The translations under genes and the position numbers were made by a program. From NCBI RefSeq assembly GCF_033100135.1, contig NZ_CP136920.1:4831001-4895000 (forward strand): a DNA stretch of 64,000 nt. Direction: 5' to 3'. Below are positions 35,101 through 44,674 of the stretch, piece after piece. This stretch comes from Rubellicoccus peritrichatus (GTDB lineage Bacteria; Verrucomicrobiota; Verrucomicrobiia; Opitutales; Cerasicoccaceae). The notes below the pieces were generated by a model that worked only from the letters and a program-made list of their open reading frames with translations, was not told the DNA's origin and did not search any database. Position 1 is the stretch's first letter, and each line of letters starts with the position of its first letter.

Positions 35101-38100
35101 CACTTACTTCGGTTACAGATGCTGCAACGTAAGTGGTTCCAGCAGGAACGGTATCAGCAATATTGATACCCGTATGAGTAATAGAATCATTGTTCGTGAT
35201 CGTTACCGTATAAGTTATTGTGTCACCAGGATTCACACTTCCCCCAGCTGATGACACCTTACTGATAGCAAGATCGGCGATTTGAGGCTCATAGCCGAAA
35301 TCATTTCCTGTACTGTCCGTCGAATTCCCAACCGTAATATCATAGTAAGGATTCGGGGTTGGTGCGGTCAGAGCAAAGCTCGTTGAAGTAGGCAATGTAC
35401 TTGCATCAACCCGAACACGATAAGTGCCGGCGGCAAGGTCATCGAAAGAATAAAATCCTGATGGATCAACCGTATCCTGCGGCTCGTTGATACCTCTTGT
35501 GCCATTGTTATCCAGGTCAATGAATACAACAACCGAACCATTGAATCCAGATTCTGCCGGAGTATCAAATATACCATCTCCGTCGTCATCCTGCCAGACA
35601 GTTCCACTGATGCTGGCTGTCGATGTTGTCAGGAGAATATCCGTATCAACTGCATCAGGAATGTCATTGCTCAGGCTATCAATAGCATCAATGACTTGTG
35701 CCGTATTCGTTGTTGGGCTTTCCTCACCGATAACCCGGAATGAAACCGTAACTGAAGTGGTGGCTCCAACAGCAAGACCACCTAGAGTATTCCATACGAT
35801 TGATCCAGAACCGACACTATCAGGAACAACAGTCGCACTGAGATATTCGAGCACCGATTGGTTGTAAATGTCCTCTAACGGCAGAGTGACAATCGCGGTA
35901 TTACCAATGTTCTCAATCTCAATCGTGTAACTTACAGTGTCCCCGAAGAAAGCTGTCTGGGCTCCACCGTCAAGGGTCTTGGTGACTGCGACTGCAGGTC
36001 CAATATTAGCATCGAGGAATTCGTTACCCGTGCTTGAACCATTCGGTGCAACCGTAATGCCGATCTGATTGTCATTACCTGGAGCATCACTGTCATTCGT
36101 GCTGAAGAAGTTGACCGGATCTGTTTCAATGATCACGTAATCGCCAGCAGGAACAGAGAATGAATAATTTCCACCACCACTGGTGACTACTGTATCGACA
36201 AGAACTTCACCGAAGTCGAATAAACCATTGCCATTCAGGTCTTCGTATATCTCAACAGTAACACCATCGATACCGCTTTCCGAATCGTTGATGCCATTTG
36301 AATTCGCATCGTTGACAACCTGCCCGCTAATAGTCGCAGGAATACCATCGATGAAATTTATTCCGGTTTCGTTTTCACCTGCGGCAAGTGTAACGGTAGT
36401 TATATTCTTGTCACCACCGTCAGTGTCACTGACCGAAACATAGCCCACTGGATCAACCTCGACGACGTCATAAGAGCCATTACGCAAACCACTGAAACTG
36501 TAGTTACCACCACCACTTGTTGTTGTCGTGACATCAAACCCGGAATCGAAAACACCATTACCGTTCAAATCAAGGAAGACGGTCACTCCATCAATACCGG
36601 TATCACCAACACCATCGCCATCCGTATCATCCAGAACAGTACCGGAGATACTACCAGGTGTGATCTGCTCGACAAAATTATTTCCAGGATTCGCACCAGA
36701 GCTTACTGTGATAAGTGTAACGTCACCGATGAGATCGGCGTCGCCACCATCACTGTCGCTTACACTGGTATAACCGCTTGGCTGAATCTGACGCACCTGA
36801 TAGGAAACACCAGGAGTCAAGTCGTTGAAGACAAACTCGCCATTGGAATTCGTCGTTGCAGTCGTAGCTTGAACACCAGCCGTGACAGGATCACTGTCGA
36901 TCGATGCACCTGTGCTATCCAAGAGCTCGAGGCTGACGCCAGCGATTCCAGTGTCACCGGTTCCATTAAGATCGAAATCTTCCAGAACAAAACCAGAGAT
37001 GGTAGCCGGCTCCTGTTCAACAAAGTTGTTGCCTGAGCTGACTACATTGCCGGTAACCGCGATCGGCGTTCCGTCATCACCAAGAATATTAACATCAGGC
37101 GAAGCCGGATTCAAAGGTGTGGTTGTCGCCACACTGATGAAACCATTTGGTTGAGTTTGGCGAACTTGATAACTTGTGCCATCCGCAAGTTCGTCAAAAG
37201 TATATACTCCGTTTGAATCAGTGTATGCGTAGGTTGGCTGCAAACCAGGCAGATCTGTATCGGCATCAATTTGAGCACCAGCTGAAGTCAACAATTCCAA
37301 CTGAACATTCTCAATTGGCTGGTTTCCAATTCCATCGGCATCTGTATCAGATAAAACGGTACCAGTGATTGATCCAGTGTCCGGTGGAATCAGCGTATCG
37401 TCGGTTACAGTCGATGATACCAATGCGGACTGATTGCTAACAACGCTCGCTGTGTTGGCAACAGTAGCTCCTGGGCTTGTATTCACAGTCACTTCATAAG
37501 TGATGGTGATAGTGCCACCGTCGCTCAGAGTGTAATCGTTACCCAACTCATTATTTGTGGGGAAATTACCAGGTGTGCCTAGCTGCGCAATGATTTCATT
37601 CAACTCAATGTCAATGTTATCAATGTAATTATAATCAAAATCGTCACTGAAATAGGCTGGATCAGAAATAAAGCGAATGTGTGTGCTATTCGTCAGATAA
37701 GCAGCGGGGATAGTGATCGCACTTTGAGAAACGTAATTGGCATTGTTAACACCGTCAAAAGTAAATAACCGCAAAGGATATGTCACACCTCCATCATTGG
37801 ATATATCAAGATAGGATAGCTCTCCCTCAAGAGAATCCTGGCGGTAATCAAACGTGATGGTGGCCGAACTGGCATTACCAAGATTAACAGCTCGTGTGGC
37901 ACCCCCGCCCTGATCCAGTGTTGCGCCATTTCCCTGAATACGCAGAGCGATTACTGCAGGAAAATCGTCATCAGCTCTTACTTGAACAATACCAGCGTTA
38001 AAACCTGGGTTTGCCGCCTCATCAATCTTGACCCAATCCGCAGCCCAACCAATTTCACTTCCAACTGCTATCGGACTGCCACCACTCCCAACACCAACGG

Positions 38101-41100
38101 TTGCAAACGTATCGGTAATATTTCTAGTTATTTCTTCGCTCGGCGGTGCATTAATGCTTAGGCTTCCATTCACGTAAGTGACGTTCGATGGAAGTGTATC
38201 AGTGATATCGATACCGTCCTGCAAGACACCGGAGTTGTTAATAACTTCGATCGTGTATCGGATGGTATCTCCTGGTGAAACCGTGTCGGTAACATCAGAC
38301 GTTTTCAGAATGCCAAGGCCATTGAACTGATAGCCAACGTCATCTGCACTGCTCAAGGTCTGACTCGCAACCGCTACTGTCTGTGGATCATTTGCCGTGG
38401 TCGGTGTGGTGTCCAATCCTGCAGGCAAAGTGGTTTCGTCAACCTCGATTGAGATATTTCCAGTGTTGGAAGGAATCTCTAAAGTGTAGTTACCAGCACT
38501 ATCGGTAACAGCTGTTGGCTCACCAATAGTGAAATCTCCGCTATTATCAAGATCGGCAAATACAGTCACACCGCCAAGATCCGGTTCACCACCATCCTGA
38601 GTCGCATTGCCATTGGTATCAATGAAGAGGTGGCCGGTGACCCCCTGAGGCTGTTGATAGCCAATGTTATCAAACGTATTGATACCTGGTCCTGCGGTCA
38701 GCGACTGCGGCTCGTTGCCTGTTGTTAAATTATAAGCAGCTGGAAGCGTCGATTCATCGACATTGACAAAGGTCAAACCATCGGGAACTTCTGCCGAGTA
38801 AGAACCATCCGGTGCTGTTCTAACTGTCTGTGTATTACCGTTAACATCAGTGATGATAACATCAATACCGCCCAGGCCGTTTTCGCCAATATCAGGTGTT
38901 GTTGAGCCGTTACCGTTTACGTCATTGAAAATATTACCGGTAACTGTCGTGCGTTCGACACCAAAATCAATCGTGGTATCATCTTCACCCGGATCAAGGT
39001 CCACAGAGAAAACTGTCGTCCCAGGTGTTGTTACGCTAAGGGCATCATCCAATGTGTCTTCATCAATGCGAACGAGATAAGTTCCTTCAGCCAGATTACC
39101 GATGCGATAAGCACCATTGCTGTCAGTCACATCGAAAGGTTCGTTTGAATCGCGGATACCATCCCCATCAAGATCGAGGAAAACAGTTATTCCTGCAATG
39201 CCGGCTTCCGATCCATTCAAGGTACCGTCACCATCGGTATCTTCCCAAACAAGGTCACCAACACTGGCAGCGTCCGCAATCAGTTCGGTGTTGTCATCTT
39301 CGGCCTCTGGAGCGGAGTCACCATTAACATCAACAGCGTAACGAATTTCAACCTGATTGAGAACTGGATTGCTTTCTCCGACCACACGGAAGTTAACCGT
39401 AATCGAAGTGGTTTGCCCGACATTGAGAGTCGAGGCACCGGGAAGTAAATCGTTCCAAAGGACGACACCACCGCCACTACCATCCGGTGTGGTGCTGGCG
39501 CTGAGGAATTCGAGTGAAGTGCTATAGTTATCAACCAGCGGCAAGGTCTCAATGTTCACATTGCCAGTGTTTTCGATATCAATGGTATAAGAAATAATTT
39601 CGCCAAAGAATACCGTGCGCGTTCCGCCGTCCAATGTTTTGGTGACTGTCACCGCCGGATTGGTAACAGCGAGGATCTCAGTATCACTGTCCGTTGCATT
39701 ACCAAAACCGGATGTCGCCGTGACATCTGCATTGTTGGTTATTGAGCCGCCTGAACTCACCGTAAAAGTCACTGTAACACTAACACTTTCGCCAACTGCC
39801 AAAGCGCCAAGATCAGTCCAGGTCAACTCACGGTTCAGACCATTCAGCACATTGGTGTCAGGAGCAATGGACGCAGACACAAAAGCAAGTTCAGCATCAA
39901 CGAATGTATCCACGAGTTCGGTCGTGTTCAGTGTAGTACTACCGACATTTGTTACCGATATGGAATAGATGGCTTGATCGCCGACCAGTGCACCACCATC
40001 GGAGGGCTCAATCAGTGTCTTGCTGACAACAACTTGAGGATCATTAAGCGTTACACTTGGAACAGCCGCCTGGTCTTCCGAAGTGTCGAGTGGATTGTCG
40101 TCATCGACATAACTAACAACAAGGCCGGTGAAAACAGGAGCATTGATATCACCATCGTCTGCATTGGTGGTATCCGTTGCTGATGGGAAACAAGCGGTAA
40201 AGATACCGGTGTCGACCCCTGTCTCTGTCAACGTAACAACATCGGAATCCCCCTGAGTTGTTGTGATGGTGACCACCACGGTTTCAACCACACCCGAATC
40301 TTCGTTTTCATCGAAATCAAAGAGGCGCACACAAATGTCATCCGTGGCTCCGTAAATATCGGTGGCAGTGCCGTTGTCACCACTTGTGAATTCAACGAAA
40401 GAAGGTGTTCCTGAATCCTCTTGAGTCAGAATAATCGGCTGAGTTAGTGAATCCGAAACTGTGCCTTCAGTGCCTTCATCTGCAGCAACTGTGATATCAT
40501 AACTACCCTCGGTTGAACCTGTTCTCCAGACATACTCATAAGTAACTGAGTCTGTATCGCTGTCTACGAGCGTTCCGACGGAAGTCAAATCTCCAGGGCT
40601 GGGTGTAAAGGTATCCTGGCTATCCGGATCCGTGATTTGAATCGTTGGATTCGTGATGTCACTGGTTCCAAAAGGGTCACTAATGACTGTTCTAATGTAG
40701 AGCTGCTCACCAACCGAAGCGGTCGTGACTTGAGAACCATTTGGAAAAGGCGCGTCGAAGAACTGGATGGATTCAACATCAATAACCGTCACTGCAGGCA
40801 GTGCAATACATGTGTTGTACGTCGTACTGTCGTAAAGGACATCAAAGGGCACACTACCATTATTAACCACAATGAACTCAAGGAACTCGCCAGGATCGAC
40901 AGTCACATCGGCACTCAAAGTATCACTAAAATCCAAACGATAAACGTCACCACCACTTGGACCACTACCTGATGCGCCAATCAGTGTCTGTGAACTTGGA
41001 GCACTGGTAAAAACAGAAGCACCTCCATTGATATTCAAGGAAGCATCAATATCCGCCAAAGTAAGTGTTGCTCCCAGAGCCACTTCAACAAAAACCGTAA

Positions 41101-44100
41101 ATGCAACCACGCCATCTGTCGGCATCGTAAAGGTCGACGCCATAGTCGGTGATTGCGCCGCAGTGAGAGAGTTCTGCCCATCGACTGCCTTGATGGCAAC
41201 ACCGACAACTGCGTAAGAGTCCGTCCCACCGAAAGTCCAGGAAAAGTCAACAGAACTGGCGTTGGAGGGACCGACCTTTGCCGATATGATCGCTTCAGCA
41301 CCATCGCCACTTGGAGGGCTCTCTCCTGCTGGAGAACCTAGCCCCTCACCAGCACCTTCGGAACCAACTGGACCAAAGATATCGGTTTGACCAGGATTCG
41401 AAGTGATTGTGCGTTGGTCATCGACAGCAAGCAGACCAAGGACAAGGTCACCTGGCTCAGAAGGCACACCGATAATTTCAGTTTCATTATCTCGACCGGC
41501 AAATTGAATCGACGTGCCAAATGGGTTAACCTGGTCGACATCTGACATCACAATGGCACTTACAATGACCGAGTCTTCAAAGCCTGAACCTGGGTCCGTG
41601 TCGTTGATTATCGAGACTTCAACATCACCGGAGCCGGGGTTAGGATTGAGCACGTACCAGAGCTCTGTCGTCGCCTCTTCTGTGGATATCTGCTCATTCA
41701 AGAAAACCGCATTCACTGGTGCTGCAGTATCGCTGTCAAAAACAGCCCCGGAAACATCGATATCCGGTCCTGCATACGATCCACCAGCTGTATCCTGGTC
41801 ATCTTCATAAAATACACTGATCAGAATAATCTGATTGGACGCAGTACTACTCACGGTTACCGGCACCGTCATGGTATGATTACCAGTACTTGAAAAATCA
41901 ACGCGGTAATTAGCATCAACAACTGCAACCCCCGTTCCAAGTGGTAACTCGACAGGAGAGCTGCCCGTAGGCTCAACACGATTGATTACCGGTGTTCCAA
42001 AGTTATCGGATAGATAAAGTTTCTTCGTTTCTGTGACAGGGGAAATAACAACCGTGTCAGTGTCGGTTCCAATTCCTACGGGATCACCCGAATCCGTCAC
42101 CGTTACAGAAAGCGTGTCGCCAATCTCGAAGTTGAGTATACCATCCTGTGAATTGGTTCCACTTGCAGGAGAACTTGGCAGTGGCGCTGTGTTTTGAAAA
42201 ATACCGCTATTGACTGAGGTCTCGGTCAGAGTCAGCAATTCGAAATCACCGTTTGTCGCGTTCTGAACCACAACGGTAATGGTATCGACGACAGTATCGT
42301 TGATGTTGAAGTCCGGCTCATCCAGAGTCAGGTAAACGTCATCTTCTTCGCCATAAAAAGTAACTGGTGTGAACGAGGCATCGGTGAATTCAACATCCGG
42401 ACCAATACGGTTGTTGACCACTTCAATCGAACTGGAAGATGTCAGTGAATCAGCTATGAGGACTTCCGGTCCGATATCCAAAAATGCCGTATTGACAATA
42501 CTGCCGGAAGCACTGGAGTTCAATGTTGCTCGAAATGTTACGAGTAGTGTCGCACGAACGCCAATCGTGGGCAAATCAATCCCCTCACCATCAAGCGGAA
42601 AAACTGTGCCAGTTGCATCATCCGAAATCGCAACACCGTCTACCGTGGTTGATCCCGGGACATAAGTCACATCAGTAGGGAGATCGTCGGATAATTTTAA
42701 ATCACTCAATGAAATCGCCCCAAGATTCTTAACAGAAATCGTATACTCCACCGTATCATCCGGTTCGAAAAGCCCATCTCCATCCAAGCCAGGAACCTCC
42801 ACTGCGGTTTTGATCAACTGTGGAAAAGGAAATGGCGGAACTGTCGTTCCCAAATCCAAAAAGGGATTACCAGCACCAGCTGTGCTCGCATCCTGCCCCC
42901 AAGCCGCGGTCAACAAAGTACCATCGACCGTGTAGAGTTTCATACTCGTCTGGTCGTTGTCATTGTTGTCATAAACTTGCGCCTGCTGGAAGCGGCTCAA
43001 ATTGATGGCGGTATCGTATTGATTACCATTTGGGTCGGTCAAAGGCCCAGTGGAGGCGTCACCATCGTAGTCGATGTAAACAACTGTGGATTCGGTTACA
43101 GCAACCCAGACCGGGCTACCCTGTGCATCAGGAACACCGTTATTATCAACATCATCGGCACCTGGTCCCCAACCGACTACAACCTGTGGTGTCAGGATTT
43201 CCACAGGGACCAAACTGAAACCCCAATCCCAGGTATCGTTGTCGTCATTGGATGGGCCACCATTGTCGGTACCTGCCGCAACTGCCGCTGAACCGAAAAA
43301 AGGCTCTCCGCCCTGAGTCAGGAAAACCGCTCCTGAACTCGACGGCATGGTAAACTCGCCTACCCCACCAGCCGCAATATTGATTGTTCCCGAGCTGATG
43401 AAGGTCTCATAATCAACGTCAATAGCGGAGCCGTTAGGATTATACAGAAAGACACGGGTCGGCTGACTGTTGCCCGAGCTGCCAACTGGATTGTAATATT
43501 CATTACTCCAGGTATCGCTGGGGATTTGTGTATACCAGCGAGCTTCACTGCGACCATCCGTCGTGCTCAAATTACCGGTAATCAAATGAACCTGAACATT
43601 CTCATTTGCAGTCACCGTGCCGCCCGTTTGCACACCGCTTGAGAAGTAATTCTCTCCTTCATTGAGCAATCGAACTTCAGCAGCCTGACCACCAGGGCCA
43701 TCCAAGTCGATGGTGACGGTTGTTCCGTCCTCAGTCGCCATGATGAACACGGCAACATACTCAAACATGGAATCAGACAAGGCGGAGATATCCTCTCCAA
43801 GTGGAAATTCGTAGGTGCTGCCCAGATACTCGTTTGAATAAACCTCAACCGCGCCCGCAAGAACTGTTCCGGGATCGTCTGCCCATTCAGCACGCGTCAT
43901 GGCAATTGCTTTGGTCGAAGAAATCTTGTCCCTCGCGTCAAATAAGAAGGTGGAAGGATTACGCGGAATTGCCACGTCATTGATCAGCGCGATAACTGCA
44001 TCCGCATCTACAATGTCGGTTAGAAAGCCTGGAGGAATACCATTGGATGGATCATTATCACCCCAGATCTGAGTGCCACCAGGATTTGTTGCACTGTAGA

Positions 44101-44377
44101 TATTAACCGGGTTAGCGATATCGATTTCGTAACCATTCTCCCATTGGTCAAAATATAGGATCGTATTGTCACGGGTTGTTGTAATCGATGTGACACTCGT
44201 GATGGTCTGCCCAATGGTTCTGCTGGGTTGCAACTCAACAAGAGCTCGCTGAATATCCTGCTCGGGAAGTGGCAGGAAAAAAGTCTGCACTGGGTCTGGC
44301 CCGGCATACAGCGCAGTCCCCAGCAGTAGCAATGAGCTACATACAGCACCTAGCAAACGTCTATAAATCGTTAGCAT
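32183..44377 (-). CDS. Giant surface protein (4064 aa) with DUF11 and SdrD-B/Cna-B-like repeats
   Basis: The signal peptide (LLGAVCSSLLLLGTALYA) is followed by an N-terminal region of about 500 residues (DNTILYFDQWENGYEIDIA, RWYTQIPSDTWSNEYY) that resembles IgGFc-binding-type domains. About six DUF11 repeats follow (for example YTISVKNLGAISLSDLKLSD near 540, and near 1450, 1575, 2020, 2790 and 3040). About ten SdrD-B/Cna-B-like repeats are interspersed (near 1706-2010, 2330-2790, 2920, 3340-3570), each with a DxDGDGxxD calcium-type loop and a closing YSFxxLxxGxYxVxExxP strand. Near 3580 comes a DDLLEYALSGDLETG module, and the last 330 residues resemble the secreted protein at 10537-11634. There is no PEP-CTERM, LPxTG or T9SS tail. 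Likely a stalk-like adhesin or matrix protein; it heads an operon with the PEP-CTERM gene. Confidence 0.85.
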   Translation of the reverse strand: MLTIYRRLLGAVCSSLLLLGTALYAGPDPVQTFFLPLPEQDIQRALVELQPSRTIGQTITSVTSITTTRDNTILYFDQWENGYEIDIANPVNIYSATNPGGTQIWGDNDPSNGIPPGFLTDIVDADAVIALINDVAIPRNPSTFLFDARDKISSTKAIAMTRAEWADDPGTVLAGAVEVYSNEYLGSTYEFPLGEDISALSDSMFEYVAVFIMATEDGTTVTIDLDGPGGQAAEVRLLNEGENYFSSGVQTGGTVTANENVQVHLITGNLSTTDGRSEARWYTQIPSDTWSNEYYNPVGSSGNSQPTRVFLYNPNGSAIDVDYETFISSGTINIAAGGVGEFTMPSSSGAVFLTQGGEPFFGSAAVAAGTDNGGPSNDDNDTWDWGFSLVPVEILTPQVVVGWGPGADDVDNNGVPDAQGSPVWVAVTESTVVYIDYDGDASTGPLTDPNGNQYDTAINLSRFQQAQVYDNNDNDQTSMKLYTVDGTLLTAAWGQDASTAGAGNPFLDLGTTVPPFPFPQLIKTAVEVPGLDGDGLFEPDDTVEYTISVKNLGAISLSDLKLSDDLPTDVTYVPGSTTVDGVAISDDATGTVFPLDGEGIDLPTIGVRATLLVTFRATLNSSASGSIVNTAFLDIGPEVLIADSLTSSSSIEVVNNRIGPDVEFTDASFTPVTFYGEEDDVYLTLDEPDFNINDTVVDTITVVVQNATNGDFELLTLTETSVNSGIFQNTAPLPSSPASGTNSQDGILNFEIGDTLSVTVTDSGDPVGIGTDTDTVVISPVTETKKLYLSDNFGTPVINRVEPTGSSPVELPLGTGVAVVDANYRVDFSSTGNHTMTVPVTVSSTASNQIILISVFYEDDQDTAGGSYAGPDIDVSGAVFDSDTAAPVNAVFLNEQISTEEATTELWYVLNPNPGSGDVEVSIINDTDPGSGFEDSVIVSAIVMSDVDQVNPFGTSIQFAGRDNETEIIGVPSEPGDLVLGLLAVDDQRTITSNPGQTDIFGPVGSEGAGEGLGSPAGESPPSGDGAEAIISAKVGPSNASSVDFSWTFGGTDSYAVVGVAIKAVDGQNSLTAAQSPTMASTFTMPTDGVVAFTVFVEVALGATLTLADIDASLNINGGASVFTSAPSSQTLIGASGSGPSGGDVYRLDFSDTLSADVTVDPGEFLEFIVVNNGSVPFDVLYDSTTYNTCIALPAVTVIDVESIQFFDAPFPNGSQVTTASVGEQLYIRTVISDPFGTSDITNPTIQITDPDSQDTFTPSPGDLTSVGTLVDSDTDSVTYEYVWRTGSTEGSYDITVAADEGTEGTVSDSLTQPIILTQEDSGTPSFVEFTSGDNGTATDIYGATDDICVRLFDFDENEDSGVVETVVVTITTTQGDSDVVTLTETGVDTGIFTACFPSATDTTNADDGDINAPVFTGLVVSYVDDDNPLDTSEDQAAVPSVTLNDPQVVVSKTLIEPSDGGALVGDQAIYSISVTNVGSTTLNTTELVDTFVDAELAFVSASIAPDTNVLNGLNRELTWTDLGALAVGESVSVTVTFTVSSGGSITNNADVTATSGFGNATDSDTEILAVTNPAVTVTKTLDGGTRTVFFGEIISYTIDIENTGNVNIETLPLVDNYSTSLEFLSASTTPDGSGGGVVLWNDLLPGASTLNVGQTTSITVNFRVVGESNPVLNQVEIRYAVDVNGDSAPEAEDDNTELIADAASVGDLVWEDTDGDGTLNGSEAGIAGITVFLDLDGDGIRDSNEPFDVTDSNGAYRIGNLAEGTYLVRIDEDTLDDALSVTTPGTTVFSVDLDPGEDDTTIDFGVERTTVTGNIFNDVNGNGSTTPDIGENGLGGIDVIITDVNGNTQTVRTAPDGSYSAEVPDGLTFVNVDESTLPAAYNLTTGNEPQSLTAGPGINTFDNIGYQQPQGVTGHLFIDTNGNATQDGGEPDLGGVTVFADLDNSGDFTIGEPTAVTDSAGNYTLEIPSNTGNISIEVDETTLPAGLDTTPTTANDPQTVAVASQTLSSADDVGYQFNGLGILKTSDVTDTVSPGDTIRYTIEVINNSGVLQDGIDITDTLPSNVTYVNGSLSINAPPSEEITRNITDTFATVGVGSGGSPIAVGSEIGWAADWVKIDEAANPGFNAGIVQVRADDDFPAVIALRIQGNGATLDQGGGATRAVNLGNASSATITFDYRQDSLEGELSYLDISNDGGVTYPLRLFTFDGVNNANYVSQSAITIPAAYLTNSTHIRFISDPAYFSDDFDYNYIDNIDIELNEIIAQLGTPGNFPTNNELGNDYTLSDGGTITITYEVTVNTSPGATVANTASVVSNQSALVSSTVTDDTLIPPDTGSITGTVLSDTDADGIGNQPIENVQLELLTSAGAQIDADTDLPGLQPTYAYTDSNGVYTFDELADGTSYQVRQTQPNGFISVATTTPLNPASPDVNILGDDGTPIAVTGNVVSSGNNFVEQEPATISGFVLEDFDLNGTGDTGIAGVSLELLDSTGASIDSDPVTAGVQATTATTNSNGEFVFNDLTPGVSYQVRQIQPSGYTSVSDSDGGDADLIGDVTLITVSSGANPGNNFVEQITPGSISGTVLDDTDGDGVGDTGIDGVTVFLDLNGNGVFDSGFDVTTTTSGGGNYSFSGLRNGSYDVVEVDPVGYVSVSDTDGGDKNITTVTLAAGENETGINFIDGIPATISGQVVNDANSNGINDSESGIDGVTVEIYEDLNGNGLFDFGEVLVDTVVTSGGGNYSFSVPAGDYVIIETDPVNFFSTNDSDAPGNDNQIGITVAPNGSSTGNEFLDANIGPAVAVTKTLDGGAQTAFFGDTVSYTIEIENIGNTAIVTLPLEDIYNQSVLEYLSATVVPDSVGSGSIVWNTLGGLAVGATTSVTVSFRVIGEESPTTNTAQVIDAIDSLSNDIPDAVDTDILLTTSTASISGTVWQDDDGDGIFDTPAESGFNGSVVVFIDLDNNGTRGINEPQDTVDPSGFYSFDDLAAGTYRVRVDASTLPTSTSFALTAPTPNPYYDITVGNSTDSTGNDFGYEPQIADLAISKVSSAGGSVNPGDTITYTVTITNNDSITHTGINIADTVPAGTTYVAASVTEVSAPSTYVSGTTTTNIIEDWEDGITYGGGSPDSSGGSLGWVGDWTEIGETTNVSGGDIRVLNNGTTNYLRTKDNDRGVIRGINLSALSTTTDTAQISFDWRTSGNALEANDSVFVEIATNSAGPWTELAEVGLGVQSTFIPVSTAINSSFFTAGTFVRIITDSGLANNEQVWFDNIDIEATQIVESAQTGSVGAPSALATNYALDPSDTLIVTYQVLVDDYPGVSIIENTATLTSTQQPDPISSTTFDSVDVGAISGSVTQDVNGDIVGDIGISGNTLELRLANGTQIDTDPTTPGIQPPTATTDAFGNFTFENVPVGNYRVVQTVQPTGLDSISDTDGLNDTINNIIGDESAIVVTTGVTVADIDFIESETGTVSGFVYDDTNLNGSLDSGESGLSGVTVDLILDKNGNGEIDAGDIIFNTPATTSGTGEYTFTNVPVGTYIIRETDPTGYFSSGDSTSPNDNLIPGIVVTDGASLSGNLFFDGQLTANSDQDCKDDLLEYALSGDLETGVLNSTWPEIDLVDAATGRFDLTFTRPTSTLDVSYTIEGSNDLIGSWFTIASIAANTAAALPFSIVDNGDGTETLTLGNIEDDAGYTTPDFGLIRIRVDLGSTTLYTDVWGWEKTDMTLDQCNSFGNPFSLQEVYCGGIDSLLGNELTLTSSSNGTDFNTLLASGDYYIEVTGGDLEGARFQIASGGVNTVTLLNDSDLYSPTPVDSLNTRTGVPALLASDRIKIIRYRTIGEMFDLSSTMSGQSSNDPNNATHLYIYNNRLDETHYDPFYILDLTADFAPFYTNLSQGDNWVLESEHGDFNAANEGLRLIDPSTGFLMIPKQQAPTLYAFGKVRSHDADVVLNTGFNLIGSMYPLDQVPIDGVDAGDNGLDLVDTTFTAGADPDAATEIILWHTDPEIGAFDTTVFMLLDSDGSWIDFAEVGAPPFTNVSDTPADLTLQSNRARFIKLPGSDQFTDTQPEPTP

Positions 44378-44674
44378 TTAACCTTGAGAATGAGTGATCC
44401 ACCCCATATTGATGAGCGGAAGTATTTATTCAATATTAAATAGAGAGCCTCTAAAGCGGTCTTATTCCTTTAGAATTAAGCCTAAATTCAAGGAATTTTC
44501 GTCCGATGCGTTAAAAAGTTCAGATAGGATATAGATAAGAAAATGGCATGGAATATGTAAGAGCTCTAAAACCTCTGAATATGCTGTCCTGCCTATATAA
44601 TACCTACAGATTTCAATCGAATTGACAAAATAACCATCACTCAAGTAGTGACTTTTTGAACAAGGAAAAGCTTC
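44378..44674. promoter_or_regulatory. Divergent promoter region of the giant-protein locus
   Basis: The 297 bases between the giant gene (leftward) and the secreted-protein gene (rightward) are AT-rich. A TATAAT box at 44596-44601 and a TTGACA at 44622-44627 are candidate promoter parts for the rightward gene, though they do not form one ideal pair. AAGGA about eight bases before the ATG at 44675 is a reasonable ribosome-binding site. Before the giant gene only AAGG is seen. Confidence 0.35.

Noticed and set aside
32183-44377. Many medium-length opposite-strand frames inside the giant gene
   Set aside because: They are low-complexity Ser/Pro/Val-rich shadows caused by the repeat composition of the giant protein.
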